A stretch of 8,402 nt of DNA from Nitrospirota bacterium (GTDB taxonomy: Bacteria > Nitrospirota > Nitrospiria > Nitrospirales > Nitrospiraceae). Position numbers and translations under genes: made by a program. Positions 1 through 5,564 of the stretch are shown piece after piece. Each line of letters begins with the position of its first letter. Position 1 is the first letter of the stretch. The notes beneath the pieces were generated by a model. That model did no database searches. It was not told where the DNA came from and saw nothing but the letters and a program-made list of their open reading frames with translations. The stretch covers positions 1 to 8,402 of the forward strand of contig VBOM01000199.1 of assembly GCA_005877535.1 (NCBI GenBank), written 5' to 3'.

Positions 1-330
1 TACCAGTTCGCCCAACCGCTAATGCGTCAGCTGGGATTCCCGACGCTCTTTTGCAACCAGCTGGAGATCGATCAAACCGGCCGCATCGTCAATTACCATC
101 TTCGGATGCAGAATCAAAAGAAGCACTCGGTGGCCGCGCTCAAATCGCTTAACTTTCACGTCCTGGCTGCAGGCGATGCCTACAACGACACTGCCATGTT
201 GGGAGAAGCACACGCGGGGTTCTTTTTCTGTCCTCCGGATCACCTTCCCAAGGAGTTCCCGCAGTTTCCAGTGACAAAGACCTACAGGGAACTGCAAGCG
301 CGCTTCGCACATGCAGGAAACTTCAGATAG
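1..330 (+). CDS. thrH: ThrH: phosphoserine phosphatase / homoserine phosphotransferase, 3' part
   Basis: This is the C-terminal 109 residues of a HAD-superfamily phosphatase; the 5' end lies outside the window. The reading is open from base 1 and begins YQFAQPLMRQLGFPTLFCNQ, which closely follows Pseudomonas ThrH (about 205 residues) as I remember it (YEFSQPLMRQLGFPTLLC). The HAD acidic motif is seen as GDAYNDTAML near residue 57 of the fragment, and the motif III lysine probably lies in the QNQKKHSVAALKSL stretch. ThrH is a cytoplasmic enzyme that removes phosphate from phosphoserine and can pass it to homoserine, linking serine and threonine synthesis. The gene ends with TAG at 328-330 and is convergent with recQ, with only 21 bp between the two stops. 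The call could be confused with SerB, but the sequence match is to the shorter ThrH type. Confidence 0.9.
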   Translation, partial: YQFAQPLMRQLGFPTLFCNQLEIDQTGRIVNYHLRMQNQKKHSVAALKSLNFHVLAAGDAYNDTAMLGEAHAGFFFCPPDHLPKEFPQFPVTKTYRELQARFAHAGNFR

Positions 331-351
331 TTTTCAGCTGATGGCTGATAA

Positions 352-2229
352 CTATAGCGTTTCATTCACCACTTCCAGCACTCTCCGGCCATAACGCTCT
401 GCCTTCAGAGCGCCGATGCCTGGAATTTCCATTAGAGCAGCAGGCGTCACGGGCTTGTACCCGGCAATGGCCTTCAACGTCCTGTCGTGAAAAATCACAA
501 AGGCTGCGACGCCCTCTTCCTCCGCAAGCTCCGTGCGGAGTTGCCGGAGCCGTTCAAAGAGTTGAGGGTCGGCCGGTGATGTTCGCGGGGCAACCACAGA
601 CGCAGCCCTCTTGTGGGACGGCTTCTTCACCAGTGAATCAGGATGAAGCTCCTCTGCCTGCTTCGACACCACGGCACTAATCCCTTGCAAGACCTCTTGT
701 CCTTTGCGCGTCACATCAAGAGTGGGATACTCAGTGCCTTCGACGTGAAGATACGCTGAGTCGATCAGATCCTTGACCAAACCAGTCATAGCCAACTTTG
801 AACGTGCACGACACGTTCCGTATGTCGGGCAGTCTTCCGCGCCATAGGCCAGCAGCGCTCTCGAACGGCTCCCACGAAGAATCTCGACGATTCGACTCAC
901 GCCGAACCGACCCATGCACCAGGACACGGTCTCCAAGATGGCCTTCGCAGAAGCCACGTCATCGTGGAGAACCTCCCGGTGCGGCTGCGGCACCGGCGCG
1001 ACACAGCGATCGCAGAGGCCGCAGGGGCCCAAGGCCCGCTCGTCCTCATCACTGAAGTACTCAAGAATTGCGAGCTGCCGGCAGGTCGAGACCGAGACGT
1101 ATCCCAGCATTTCTTGAAGTAGCGTCTTCATCCGCTCGGCGCGAGCTGCACCTTCGGGATCTTTTGACGCCTGCTGAACGAAGTATTCCTGCGTGGCCAG
1201 GTCCCGCTCATGGAACAGCAACACGCAGGCAGCGGGTCTCCCGTCACGACCGGCCCGCCCGACCTCTTGATAATAGGCCTCCAAACTTCCCGGAATGTCG
1301 AAATGGACGACCAGCCGGACATCCGACTTATCGATACCCATGCCGAAGGCATTCGTCGCAGCCAGAATCCTCACAGCCCCCCGGCGAAAGTCGTCATGCA
1401 CGAGTTGCCGCTCCTCATCCGAGAGACCGGCATGGTAGTAAGCGACCGACTGGTGAGACTGACCCAGCCATTCCGCGACCTCCTCCACCGCTCGCCGCGT
1501 GGCGCAATAGACCAGGATCGTCCCTCTCTCCGTCTCGCGAACCAGACGCTCCAACTTCGCCAGTTTCTCCTGGCGTGACTGGCAGAGACGAACAGATAAA
1601 GCGAGATTGGCCCGACGGAAGCCCGCGACCAATCGGAACGGATCCCGGAGCGACAACCGGTTGCACAGATCCGTTTGAACCCGGGCCGTGGCAGTGGCAG
1701 TCAGAGCCAGGCAGGGAGGATTCGTGAGTTCCTGTCGCAGGCGACCGATCTTGAGATAATCAGGCCTGAAATCGTGGCCCCACTGGGAAATGCAGTGCGC
1801 CTCGTCGACCACCAGCAACGAGACCCAGAGGGAACGTAAAAGTTGGAGAAACCCCTCATGCTGCATCCGTTCCGGCGCCAGATAGAGCAACTGAATCCGC
1901 CGCTGGCTGAGATCCTGAATCACACGGTTCTTTTCAAACCCGGTGAGGCCGGAGTGAAAGGCCGCCGCCGAGATCGTTCGTCGCTTCAAGCCTGCCACCT
2001 GATCTTGCATGAGTGCGATGAGCGGAGAAATGACCAGGGTCAACCCGGGCAAGAGGGTCGCAGGCAATTGATAGCAGAGCGACTTGCCCTGCCCGGTCGG
2101 CATGACCGTCATCGCATCGCGCCCAGCCAATACGGCGCGAATGACCTCCTCCTGACCAGGCCGAAACTTCGTAAAACCGAACTGTTCGCTGAGCTGTCGA
2201 GTCAGATCATCCACGGTGAGGTTAATCAA
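352..2229 (-). CDS. recQ: ATP-dependent DNA helicase RecQ
   Basis: A complete RecQ of 625 residues, close to E. coli RecQ (about 610). RecQ unwinds DNA with 3'-5' polarity in recombination and replication-fork repair in the cytoplasm. Domains in order: motif 0 (FGFTKFRPGQEEVI, about 17-30), Walker A MPTGQGKS (43-50), DEAH box (142-145) followed by the RecQ aromatic loop CISQWGHDFRPDY, motif III LTATAT (about 176-181), motif V ATNAFGMGIDK (291-301), motif VI QEVGRAGRDG (321-330), the zinc site cysteines C383, C403, C406 and C409, an RQC winged-helix region (about 411-525) and an HRDC domain (about 553-622, ending near EIPGIGALKAERYG). The start is TTG at 2229; there is no ATG upstream in frame and no clear Shine-Dalgarno, so the start is less sure than the gene. 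A GTG five codons downstream is the alternative, with no better ribosome site. No key residue is missing. Confidence 0.96.
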   Translation of the reverse strand: MINLTVDDLTRQLSEQFGFTKFRPGQEEVIRAVLAGRDAMTVMPTGQGKSLCYQLPATLLPGLTLVISPLIALMQDQVAGLKRRTISAAAFHSGLTGFEKNRVIQDLSQRRIQLLYLAPERMQHEGFLQLLRSLWVSLLVVDEAHCISQWGHDFRPDYLKIGRLRQELTNPPCLALTATATARVQTDLCNRLSLRDPFRLVAGFRRANLALSVRLCQSRQEKLAKLERLVRETERGTILVYCATRRAVEEVAEWLGQSHQSVAYYHAGLSDEERQLVHDDFRRGAVRILAATNAFGMGIDKSDVRLVVHFDIPGSLEAYYQEVGRAGRDGRPAACVLLFHERDLATQEYFVQQASKDPEGAARAERMKTLLQEMLGYVSVSTCRQLAILEYFSDEDERALGPCGLCDRCVAPVPQPHREVLHDDVASAKAILETVSWCMGRFGVSRIVEILRGSRSRALLAYGAEDCPTYGTCRARSKLAMTGLVKDLIDSAYLHVEGTEYPTLDVTRKGQEVLQGISAVVSKQAEELHPDSLVKKPSHKRAASVVAPRTSPADPQLFERLRQLRTELAEEEGVAAFVIFHDRTLKAIAGYKPVTPAALMEIPGIGALKAERYGRRVLEVVNETL

Positions 2230-2264
2230 AAAGAAGGATGGTGGTGAAGCGCGAAAGTCAGCAG

Positions 2265-2293
2265 AGTATAGACGACTGAGTCGTCCTGGGCAA
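2265..2293 (-). promoter_or_regulatory. Candidate sigma-70 promoter of recQ with palindrome in the spacer
   Basis: On the minus strand TTGCCC (2293-2288) and TATACT (2270-2265) are separated by exactly 17 bases, a good housekeeping promoter pair. Transcription would begin near 2258, leaving a leader of about 30 bases before the TTG start at 2229. The spacer contains the perfect palindrome GACGACT-G-AGTCGTC at 2271-2285, where a bound repressor would block polymerase. The promoter call is by consensus only. Confidence 0.5.
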
Positions 2294-2318
2294 CCAGGCC
2301 GGCCAGGCCTGTAGACAT

Positions 2319-2508
2319 TAGCAGGATGCTGAAAAGGTCCGCCAGCCTATCTTGTTCATTTGGTCTGTTGGGTCCGTCTGGTTTGTTTGGTTGCACGAGA
2401 CTAACCAGATGGACCAGACAGACCAGATAGGCGGAAAAACCGGACTTGCCTCAGACCTGCAGTCCTTGAGGTTCTGCTGTGCTGAAATGGTTTTTCCACA
2501 GCCTGTTA
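2319..2508. mobile_element. MITE-like / dispersed palindromic repeat element, 190 bp
   Basis: The left end TAGCAGGATGCTGAAAA (2319-2335) and the right end TTTTCCACAGCCTGTTA (2492-2508) are inverted copies of each other, 13 of 17 positions matching. Both ends carry TA at the outer edge, which could be a TA target duplication as made by Tc1/IS630-type transposases. Between them lies a second, longer inverted repeat (separate entry). No ORF inside looks real, so the element is non-autonomous. From memory, 'GCAGGATGCTGAAAAA' ends recur in Nitrospira genomes between genes. Whether it moves by a transposase or spreads as a REP-like unit cannot be told from one copy. Confidence 0.5.
2345..2432. repeat. 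Long imperfect palindrome of TGGTCTG-type units
   Basis: Left arm 2358-2383 (ATTTGGTCTGTTGGGTCCGT followed by CTGGTT) and right arm 2403-2428 are reverse complements at 22 of 26 positions, with a 19-base loop. An outer 7-bp pair, GCCTATC (2345-2351) with GATAGGC (2426-2432), is perfect and is offset by a small bulge on the left side. Each arm is itself built from repeated CTGGT/TGGTC units. Transcribed RNA would fold into a long hairpin. There is no U-run after it, so it is not an ordinary terminator. Confidence 0.75.
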
Positions 2509-2612
2509 GCCTTAACTTTCAGATTCTGAAATAATAGATCTTGGACGTTGAGAGAAAACCACCAATCTATGACATGCAACGAGACGTTCTGGCATCCAGC
2601 TGACAACGAAGC

Positions 2613-2653
2613 AAAAAGAAAGCTGCGCTGGGAAGATCCCCAGCGAGGCTTTC
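2613..2653 (-). terminator. Strong rho-independent terminator of the porin gene
   Basis: On the minus strand GAAAGC (2653-2648) and GCTTTC (2623-2618) form an outer stem. After a 3x3 internal loop, GCTGGG and CCCAGC form a perfect inner stem around a 6-base loop. Five U residues follow (from 2617-2613). It lies 60 bases past the porin stop codon, the proper place to end that transcript. On the plus strand the hairpin is followed by a short TTT, so weak two-way action is possible. Confidence 0.85.
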
Positions 2654-2712
2654 TTTCCTTCGGGGACCAGAAAGAACCTCTCGCCCCTTGTCCTATTCCT
2701 CTTGCCTTCTCT

Positions 2713-3000
2713 TTAGAAATTTGTCCAGAGCTGGACATAGGCCCAGTGTTGACCGGCGCTGGTGCCCAGGTTCTCATTGATATACCCACCGGCAAAAAGG
2801 ACAACTTGCCGTCCATGAAAAAGCGCGTCCAAATGATATCTATTTCGTCACCGAGATGCCTCTTGTTGTTGTCCGTCCTCGAAAAGACATAGACACCCTG
2901 CGTGGCACGATACCAGTTATCCTTCGTATTGGCCAGGTTCAGACTGGTGGCCCAAATTTCAATATGGTCATCCTTGGTCGGACTGGTCGAACGCTCGTTA
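2713..3000 (-). pseudogene. 3' remnant of an alginate-export-type porin, frameshifted
   Basis: Read on the minus strand from 3000, the sequence gives TKDDHIEIWATSLNLANTKD, then NWYRATQGVYVFSR, then DEIDIIWTRFFMDGKLSF. One base is missing in a T run (A run at 2794-2798 on the plus strand). In the shifted frame it continues AGGYINENLGTSAG and QHWAYVQLWTNF, then stops with TAA at 2715-2713. The aromatic last residue and alternating strands are those of an outer-membrane barrel. I recognise the ending from porin-like proteins of Nitrospira related to the alginate export family (PF13372). About 92 codons remain and no start exists. The codons before the SPTKDDH stretch (about 2965-3000) may still be porin or may already belong to the join. 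The terminator at 2613-2653 is its own. It matches the 5' piece at 7976-8309 in strand, family and order. Confidence 0.75.
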
Positions 3001-3144
3001 GAAGATGGGGGAACGGTGTGGGAGTATCGCTACACGGGCGTGAGCAGCCCCATGCTGCTGCCGATCACGGAAGCCTGGTGCATCGAATACACGCTGCTCT
3101 TCGACCCGCAACAGGTGTTGCGTTACTGGTTGAGAAAGGACTGT
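3001..3144 (+). pseudogene. Fragment of a lipoprotein-like gene (possible SmpA/BamE type), no 5' end
   Basis: The plus frame reads EDGGTVWEYRYTGVSS, then MLLPITEAWCIEYTLLFD, then QQVLRYWLRKDC. Small outer-membrane lipoproteins of the SmpA/BamE type end with a similar 'W-Y/F-Y ... F-D ... L-x-x-W' pattern, so this may be the C-terminal part of such a protein, but the assignment is weak. It has no start codon or ribosome site of its own: upstream the frame runs antisense through the porin remnant. At its other end it continues without a stop into the helix-hairpin-helix fragment, which suggests a second join near 3144. The two joins make a new native product unlikely. Confidence 0.4.
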
Positions 3145-3332
3145 GGTCAATCGCTGGATCTGAACTCCGCCTCGGCCAATGAGCTCAGAACTCTGCCTGG
3201 TCTTCGGGGTGTCGATGTGAGCCGAATCATCGCGGGGCGCCCCTACCAGTCCCGCGATGAGCTGCTGACGAGGGAAATTGTTCCGCAACCTGGGAGGTGA
3301 TCAAAGATCAGATCAGTGCCAATCTACACTAG
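3145..3332 (+). pseudogene. ComEA-like helix-hairpin-helix gene fragment, frameshifted
   Basis: The frame reads LDLNSASANELRTLPGLRG, then VDVSRIIAGRPYQSRDELL, then TREIVPQ, a clear ComEA/DUF655-style helix-hairpin-helix, a fold that binds DNA without sequence preference. Family members continue with a tail like 'PQATYDKIKDQI'. Here that tail is present one frame over as WEVIKDQISANLH with TAG at 3330-3332, while the first frame ends early at TGA 3298-3300. So one base (or four) was lost around 3288-3291. There is no own start; the piece is fused behind the lipoprotein-like fragment. Its last 127 bases lie within the duplicated 183-bp unit. Confidence 0.6.
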
Positions 3333-3370
3333 ATGTCGAATGAGGCTGTATGCGTCTCTAGCAATGAGGC

Positions 3371-3388
3371 TGTTACGCCTCTGTAACA
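3371..3388. promoter_or_regulatory. Perfect dyad TGTTAC-N6-GTAACA, copy 1
   Basis: TGTTAC (3371-3376) and GTAACA (3383-3388) are perfect reverse complements around GCCTCT. The spacing of about one helical turn between half-site centres is that of an operator for a dimeric regulator. A second inverted pair, GAGGC/GCCTC (3366-3370, 3377-3381), overlaps it, so a small RNA hairpin is also possible. No regulator gene for it is in the window. Confidence 0.4.
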
Positions 3389-3390
3389 TT

Positions 3391-3517
3391 GGGGTGTCGA
3401 TGTGAGCCGAATCATCGCGGGGCGCCCCTACCAGTCCCGCTATGAGCTGCTGACGAGGGAAATTGTTCCGCAACCTGGGAGGTGATCAAAGATCAGATCA
3501 GCGCCAATCTACACTAG
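3391..3517 (+). pseudogene. Second copy of the helix-hairpin-helix gene tail
   Basis: This is the coding part of repeat unit 2. It reads VDVSRIIAGRPYQSRYELL and then TREIVPQ; D of the first copy is now Y at the GAT to TAT change. The same frameshift follows. A TAA lies in frame just upstream (3384-3386) and there is no start codon, so it cannot be expressed as it stands. Confidence 0.7.
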
Positions 3518-3555
3518 ATGTCGAATAAGGCTGTATGCGTCTCTAACAATGAGGC

Positions 3556-3608
3556 TGTTACACCTCTGTAACAAAGGATTGACAAAGCCCGTCATATTTC
3601 TGTAACTT
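3556..3608 (+). promoter_or_regulatory. Dyad copy 2 followed by a candidate promoter
   Basis: The second TGTTAC-N6-GTAACA (3556-3573) ends five bases before a perfect -35 box TTGACA (3579-3584). With an 18-base spacer the -10 would be TAACTT (3603-3608), only 3 of 6 consensus matches. A third half-site, TGTAAC (3601-3606), overlaps this -10. The arrangement looks like a regulated promoter for the outer-membrane gene at 3820, about 210 bases on. The -35 and dyad are plain in the sequence; the promoter role is inferred. Confidence 0.4.
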
Positions 3609-3819
3609 AGCCCCGCATTTTTGTTGTGCCCTGGTTCAAATATAGACAGGTTTTCTAAGCGAGGATGGATCAATGGACACTGCAGTGGAACCTGTCCAGG
3701 GCCGGGGGCGACGGCGACACTTGCTTGCATATTCTCTCCCCCTAACAGCGTTGTCTGTCACCCGAAGCCGGAATCCTCGATGACCCACGTCTAACGTACT
3801 AACTCAAAAGGAGTTGCTG
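3609..3819. other. Leader region ahead of the MetA-like gene
   Basis: No gene is supported here. A perfect 8-bp inverted pair GACAGGTT (3645-3652) and AACCTGTC (3689-3696) encloses 36 bases. A 26-codon frame from ATG 3664 has no ribosome site and resembles nothing known. The only strong signal is the AAAGGAG at 3807-3813, which is the ribosome site of the next gene. If transcription begins at the candidate promoter before 3609, the mRNA has a leader of about 200 bases. Confidence 0.5.
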
Positions 3820-5007
3820 ATGCTACCATGGAGAAAGATGGCTCTGCTGTGCCGAATGATGATGTTCTTGTGGGCCTGCCACTGGTGTCTGGGAGGGTTC
3901 ACGCCGGACAGGGTGTGGGGTGAGGAGGGAAGCGCTCAGTCTTCCCCAACCACGGGATCTTCGAGTGAGGAGAGAAGCACTCAGCCTTCCCCAAACACGG
4001 GATCTTCGCGCGAGGAGGTTTCGTTGTGGAAACCCTCGACCTGGAGGAACTCCCAAGAGGACATTCAGAGGTATCGGAGGAGCTGGAATCCGTTTAGCCA
4101 TGGGCCGCTCTTAGCCAACTCCCCAGATGTTCAACCCAAGAGTCAGTGGCTGATCCAGGCCTTTGTCTTTAGCCAGATTGCCAACGCGAAGTACGGCAAT
4201 CGCTTGACGACGACGACAGAGGCTTCACCGGTCCACCTCAGGGCGATCTCCCCCACCTTTTTCCTTGGGTACGGTATAACGGATAACATGGAGGTCGATC
4301 TCGTCCCCTCACTCATCTGGTACGACTCCACAAAGACCACTACGCCGTCGTCCGGAGGACATTCATCCGCCACAAGCGATATGGGGCTAGGGGATACCAC
4401 GATTTATCTCAAATATCGCGGCGTCGTGCAGGACCCGGACTCTTGGCGCCCCACTTTCACGTGGTACAACTCAGTGACCCTCCCGACCAGTCAATGGATG
4501 GCCACGAAGCCCATCCCCGGCGGATTCTCGCCCCTGGGGCGCCTTCCGGCCACCAAATTCGGGGGGCTCGGGTTGACGGAAGGCCTCATGTTTCGAAAGA
4601 ACCTCGAGCCGTTCCGGATCATGGGATCGATATATTATACCTACACACTGCCCGGCAGCACAGAGGGCCAGAACACGTATAACGGCGATATCATCAACAC
4701 ACGGCTCATCTTCGAATACATCGCGGACGACAAGCGGGGGCTGGCCTTTGACTTGGAGTTGCTCTCGGTCCACGGATTGTCTCATCGGTTGGACGGGCAT
4801 GACCTCAACCTGAACCCCAAAAGTTTTAGCCTGATTGGCGTGGAGCCCTCCGTGCAGTATAACATCTTCTATGACAATACTGGTGGGTTGGTAGCCGCCG
4901 CGGGATGTTTGTTCTCGATCGCCGGGCAGAACGATCTCTATGCCGTCTACCCCAATGTTTCCATGTACTATTACTGGAACCCAAAGGGCCAACCAATCAT
5001 GCGCTAA
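3820..5007 (+). CDS. Outer-membrane beta-barrel protein, MetA/phenol-degradation-like
   Basis: A 395-residue exported protein. The start is ATG 3820 because AAAGGAG (3807-3813) lies six bases before it; the TTG at 3814 directly touches that site and is unlikely. Residues 1-34 form a signal peptide with a Met/Leu/Trp-rich core and a likely cut after VWG. Then come two 15-residue repeats (35-64), a linker and a barrel of alternating polar and hydrophobic strands from about residue 108 (SQWLIQAFVFSQIANAKYG), with FFLGYGITDNMEVDLVPSL and MGLGDTTIYLKYRGV as typical strand-turn-strand pieces. These resemble the MetA-pathway-of-phenol-degradation transporter family (PF13557), putative outer-membrane channels; the substrate is unknown. 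The C-terminus ends Q-P-I-M-R and not with the usual aromatic residue; the nearest beta-signal-like stretch is VSMYYYW, about 8 residues earlier. It is followed by a 550-bp gap and so is probably a single-gene transcript. Confidence 0.75.
   Translation: MLPWRKMALLCRMMMFLWACHWCLGGFTPDRVWGEEGSAQSSPTTGSSSEERSTQPSPNTGSSREEVSLWKPSTWRNSQEDIQRYRRSWNPFSHGPLLANSPDVQPKSQWLIQAFVFSQIANAKYGNRLTTTTEASPVHLRAISPTFFLGYGITDNMEVDLVPSLIWYDSTKTTTPSSGGHSSATSDMGLGDTTIYLKYRGVVQDPDSWRPTFTWYNSVTLPTSQWMATKPIPGGFSPLGRLPATKFGGLGLTEGLMFRKNLEPFRIMGSIYYTYTLPGSTEGQNTYNGDIINTRLIFEYIADDKRGLAFDLELLSVHGLSHRLDGHDLNLNPKSFSLIGVEPSVQYNIFYDNTGGLVAAAGCLFSIAGQNDLYAVYPNVSMYYYWNPKGQPIMR
3922..4011 (+). repeat. Two in-frame 45-bp repeats (15 residues each)
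   Basis: Units 3922-3966 and 3967-4011 differ at seven positions and encode EEGSAQSSPTTGSSS and EERSTQPSPNTGSSR; a third unit begins with GAGGAG at 4012. The repeat is Ser/Thr/Pro-rich and charged, so it is likely a flexible linker between signal peptide and barrel, and its copy number could vary by slippage. Confidence 0.9.
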
Positions 5008-5163
5008 CAGTCACCGAGTCGCCGTTGAGTGCCCTATGGCTGTTCGGGAGCGAACGCGTGGGCGTAGTGGCATTGGCGCGTCGCAAGTAAAACGGCACTG
5101 CCGCATAACGCAGAACGAATTCAAGCGGACGTGACGTCATCGCATCATATTCTACTCTCTGGC

Positions 5164-5186
5164 GTGCGTGGGGATCCCCCACGCAC
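5164..5186 (+). terminator. GC-rich hairpin, possible terminator of the MetA-like gene
   Basis: GTGCGTGGGG (5164-5173) and CCCCACGCAC (5177-5186) pair perfectly around a 3-base ATC loop. The following bases are GAACCTTTCCC, with only three T, so it is a weak fit to an intrinsic terminator. It lies 157 bases after the stop at 5007. It may instead be a transcript-stabilising hairpin or a protein-binding site. Confidence 0.4.
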
Positions 5187-5229
5187 GAACCTTTCCCATC
5201 AGGGCTGAGCTGGAACAGCAGGAAAGAAG

Positions 5230-5343
5230 ATGAGTCACATCGATCATGCCACCACACGTCTCCGGGCGGCAGCCGCTGAGCTCGATGCCGCGTGGAAAGA
5301 ATTCAAGACAGCCTGCACTACTTCAGTGTTGTGCCCCACTTAA
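5230..5343 (+). CDS. Possible small protein, 37 residues
   Basis: ATG 5230 opens a frame to TAA 5341-5343, with AGGAAAGAAG just before it as a possible ribosome site. The product begins MSHIDHATTRLRAAAAELDA and continues with AWKEFK, an amphipathic helix rich in Ala. This helical part looks like real protein, but the last residues (CTTSVLCPT) do not, so it may be the surviving start of a longer gene that was cut. I do not recognise a family. It has no partner other than the operon 220 bases downstream. Confidence 0.3.
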   Translation: MSHIDHATTRLRAAAAELDAAWKEFKTACTTSVLCPT

Positions 5344-5430
5344 AATGTAACGACACATGAAGCAACTCAGAGTCTCATAAAGAGGCTTGAGGGGGCAGCA
5401 GATTCCCAGTCTGAAAATGAGCGCAAGCGG

Positions 5431-5459
5431 ATCGCAAAAGGCTGCTGACGCCATATACT
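5431..5459 (+). promoter_or_regulatory. Weak candidate promoter of the three-gene operon
   Basis: TATACT at 5454-5459 is a good -10 box, the same hexamer as in the recQ promoter. The best -35 in range (ATCGCA or TCGCAA, 16-17 bases upstream) is poor, so an activator might be needed. The first gene starts about 100 bases on. Confidence 0.25.
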
Positions 5460-5564
5460 CTTTCAAAAACAGACAGGCACCATCCTGATGGGGGCCCAGT
5501 GGAATCATGTTGAAACGAAGTCAATGAACAGGTTATCCAATACCAAAGAGGGATGGCTCCGAAC

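Larger units (their letters stand above)
3206..3573. repeat. Tandem duplication, two 183-bp units
   Basis: Unit 1 is 3206-3388 and unit 2 is 3391-3573, a period of 185 with 2 unrelated bases (TT) between. I count 5 differences, all single-base substitutions and no gaps, so about 97% identity. Each unit holds the end of the helix-hairpin-helix gene, its stop, two 24-bp-spaced copies of an AATGAGGCTGT-like word (3339, 3363 and 3524, 3548) and a closing TGTTAC-N6-GTAACA dyad. Both copies share the frameshifted reading, so the frameshift came before the duplication. Confidence 0.95.
5008..5552. other. Intergenic region, 545 bp
   Basis: There is no recognisable gene apart from a possible 37-codon frame (separate entry). 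It contains a short hairpin GTTCG-N4-CGAAC near 5042-5055, a perfect 10-bp GC-rich hairpin at 5164-5186 and a -10-like TATACT at 5454-5459. Frames of 61-79 codons on the minus strand between 5323 and 5614 have no ribosome site and no family likeness. Part of the gap may be decayed sequence left by the events that built the region. Confidence 0.5.

Noticed and set aside
334..348. Small hairpin TCAGC-TGATG-GCTGA between thrH and recQ as a two-way terminator
   Set aside because: The stem is 5 bp and no T-run follows on either strand.
1068..1727. 219-codon plus-strand frame inside recQ
   Set aside because: It is Pro/Arg-rich shadow of the recQ coding strand with no family likeness and no ribosome site.
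2548..2892. 114-codon plus-strand frame
   Set aside because: It crosses the minus-strand terminator and porin remnant; it is a shadow frame.
2902..3300. Open frame of 132 codons on the plus strand taken as a gene
   Set aside because: Its first third is antisense to the porin remnant, it has no ribosome site, and it ends by a frameshift; it is better read as joined fragments.
3206..3573. Repeat units as a CRISPR array
   Set aside because: Only two long units with a 2-base gap and coding content; no spacers and no cas genes.
4471..4992. 173-codon minus-strand frame opposite the MetA-like gene
   Set aside because: The plus strand has a signal peptide, a ribosome site and barrel strands; the minus frame shows no such features.
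5036..5134. Frame of 32 codons from ATG 5036
   Set aside because: No ribosome site, Arg-rich random-looking product.
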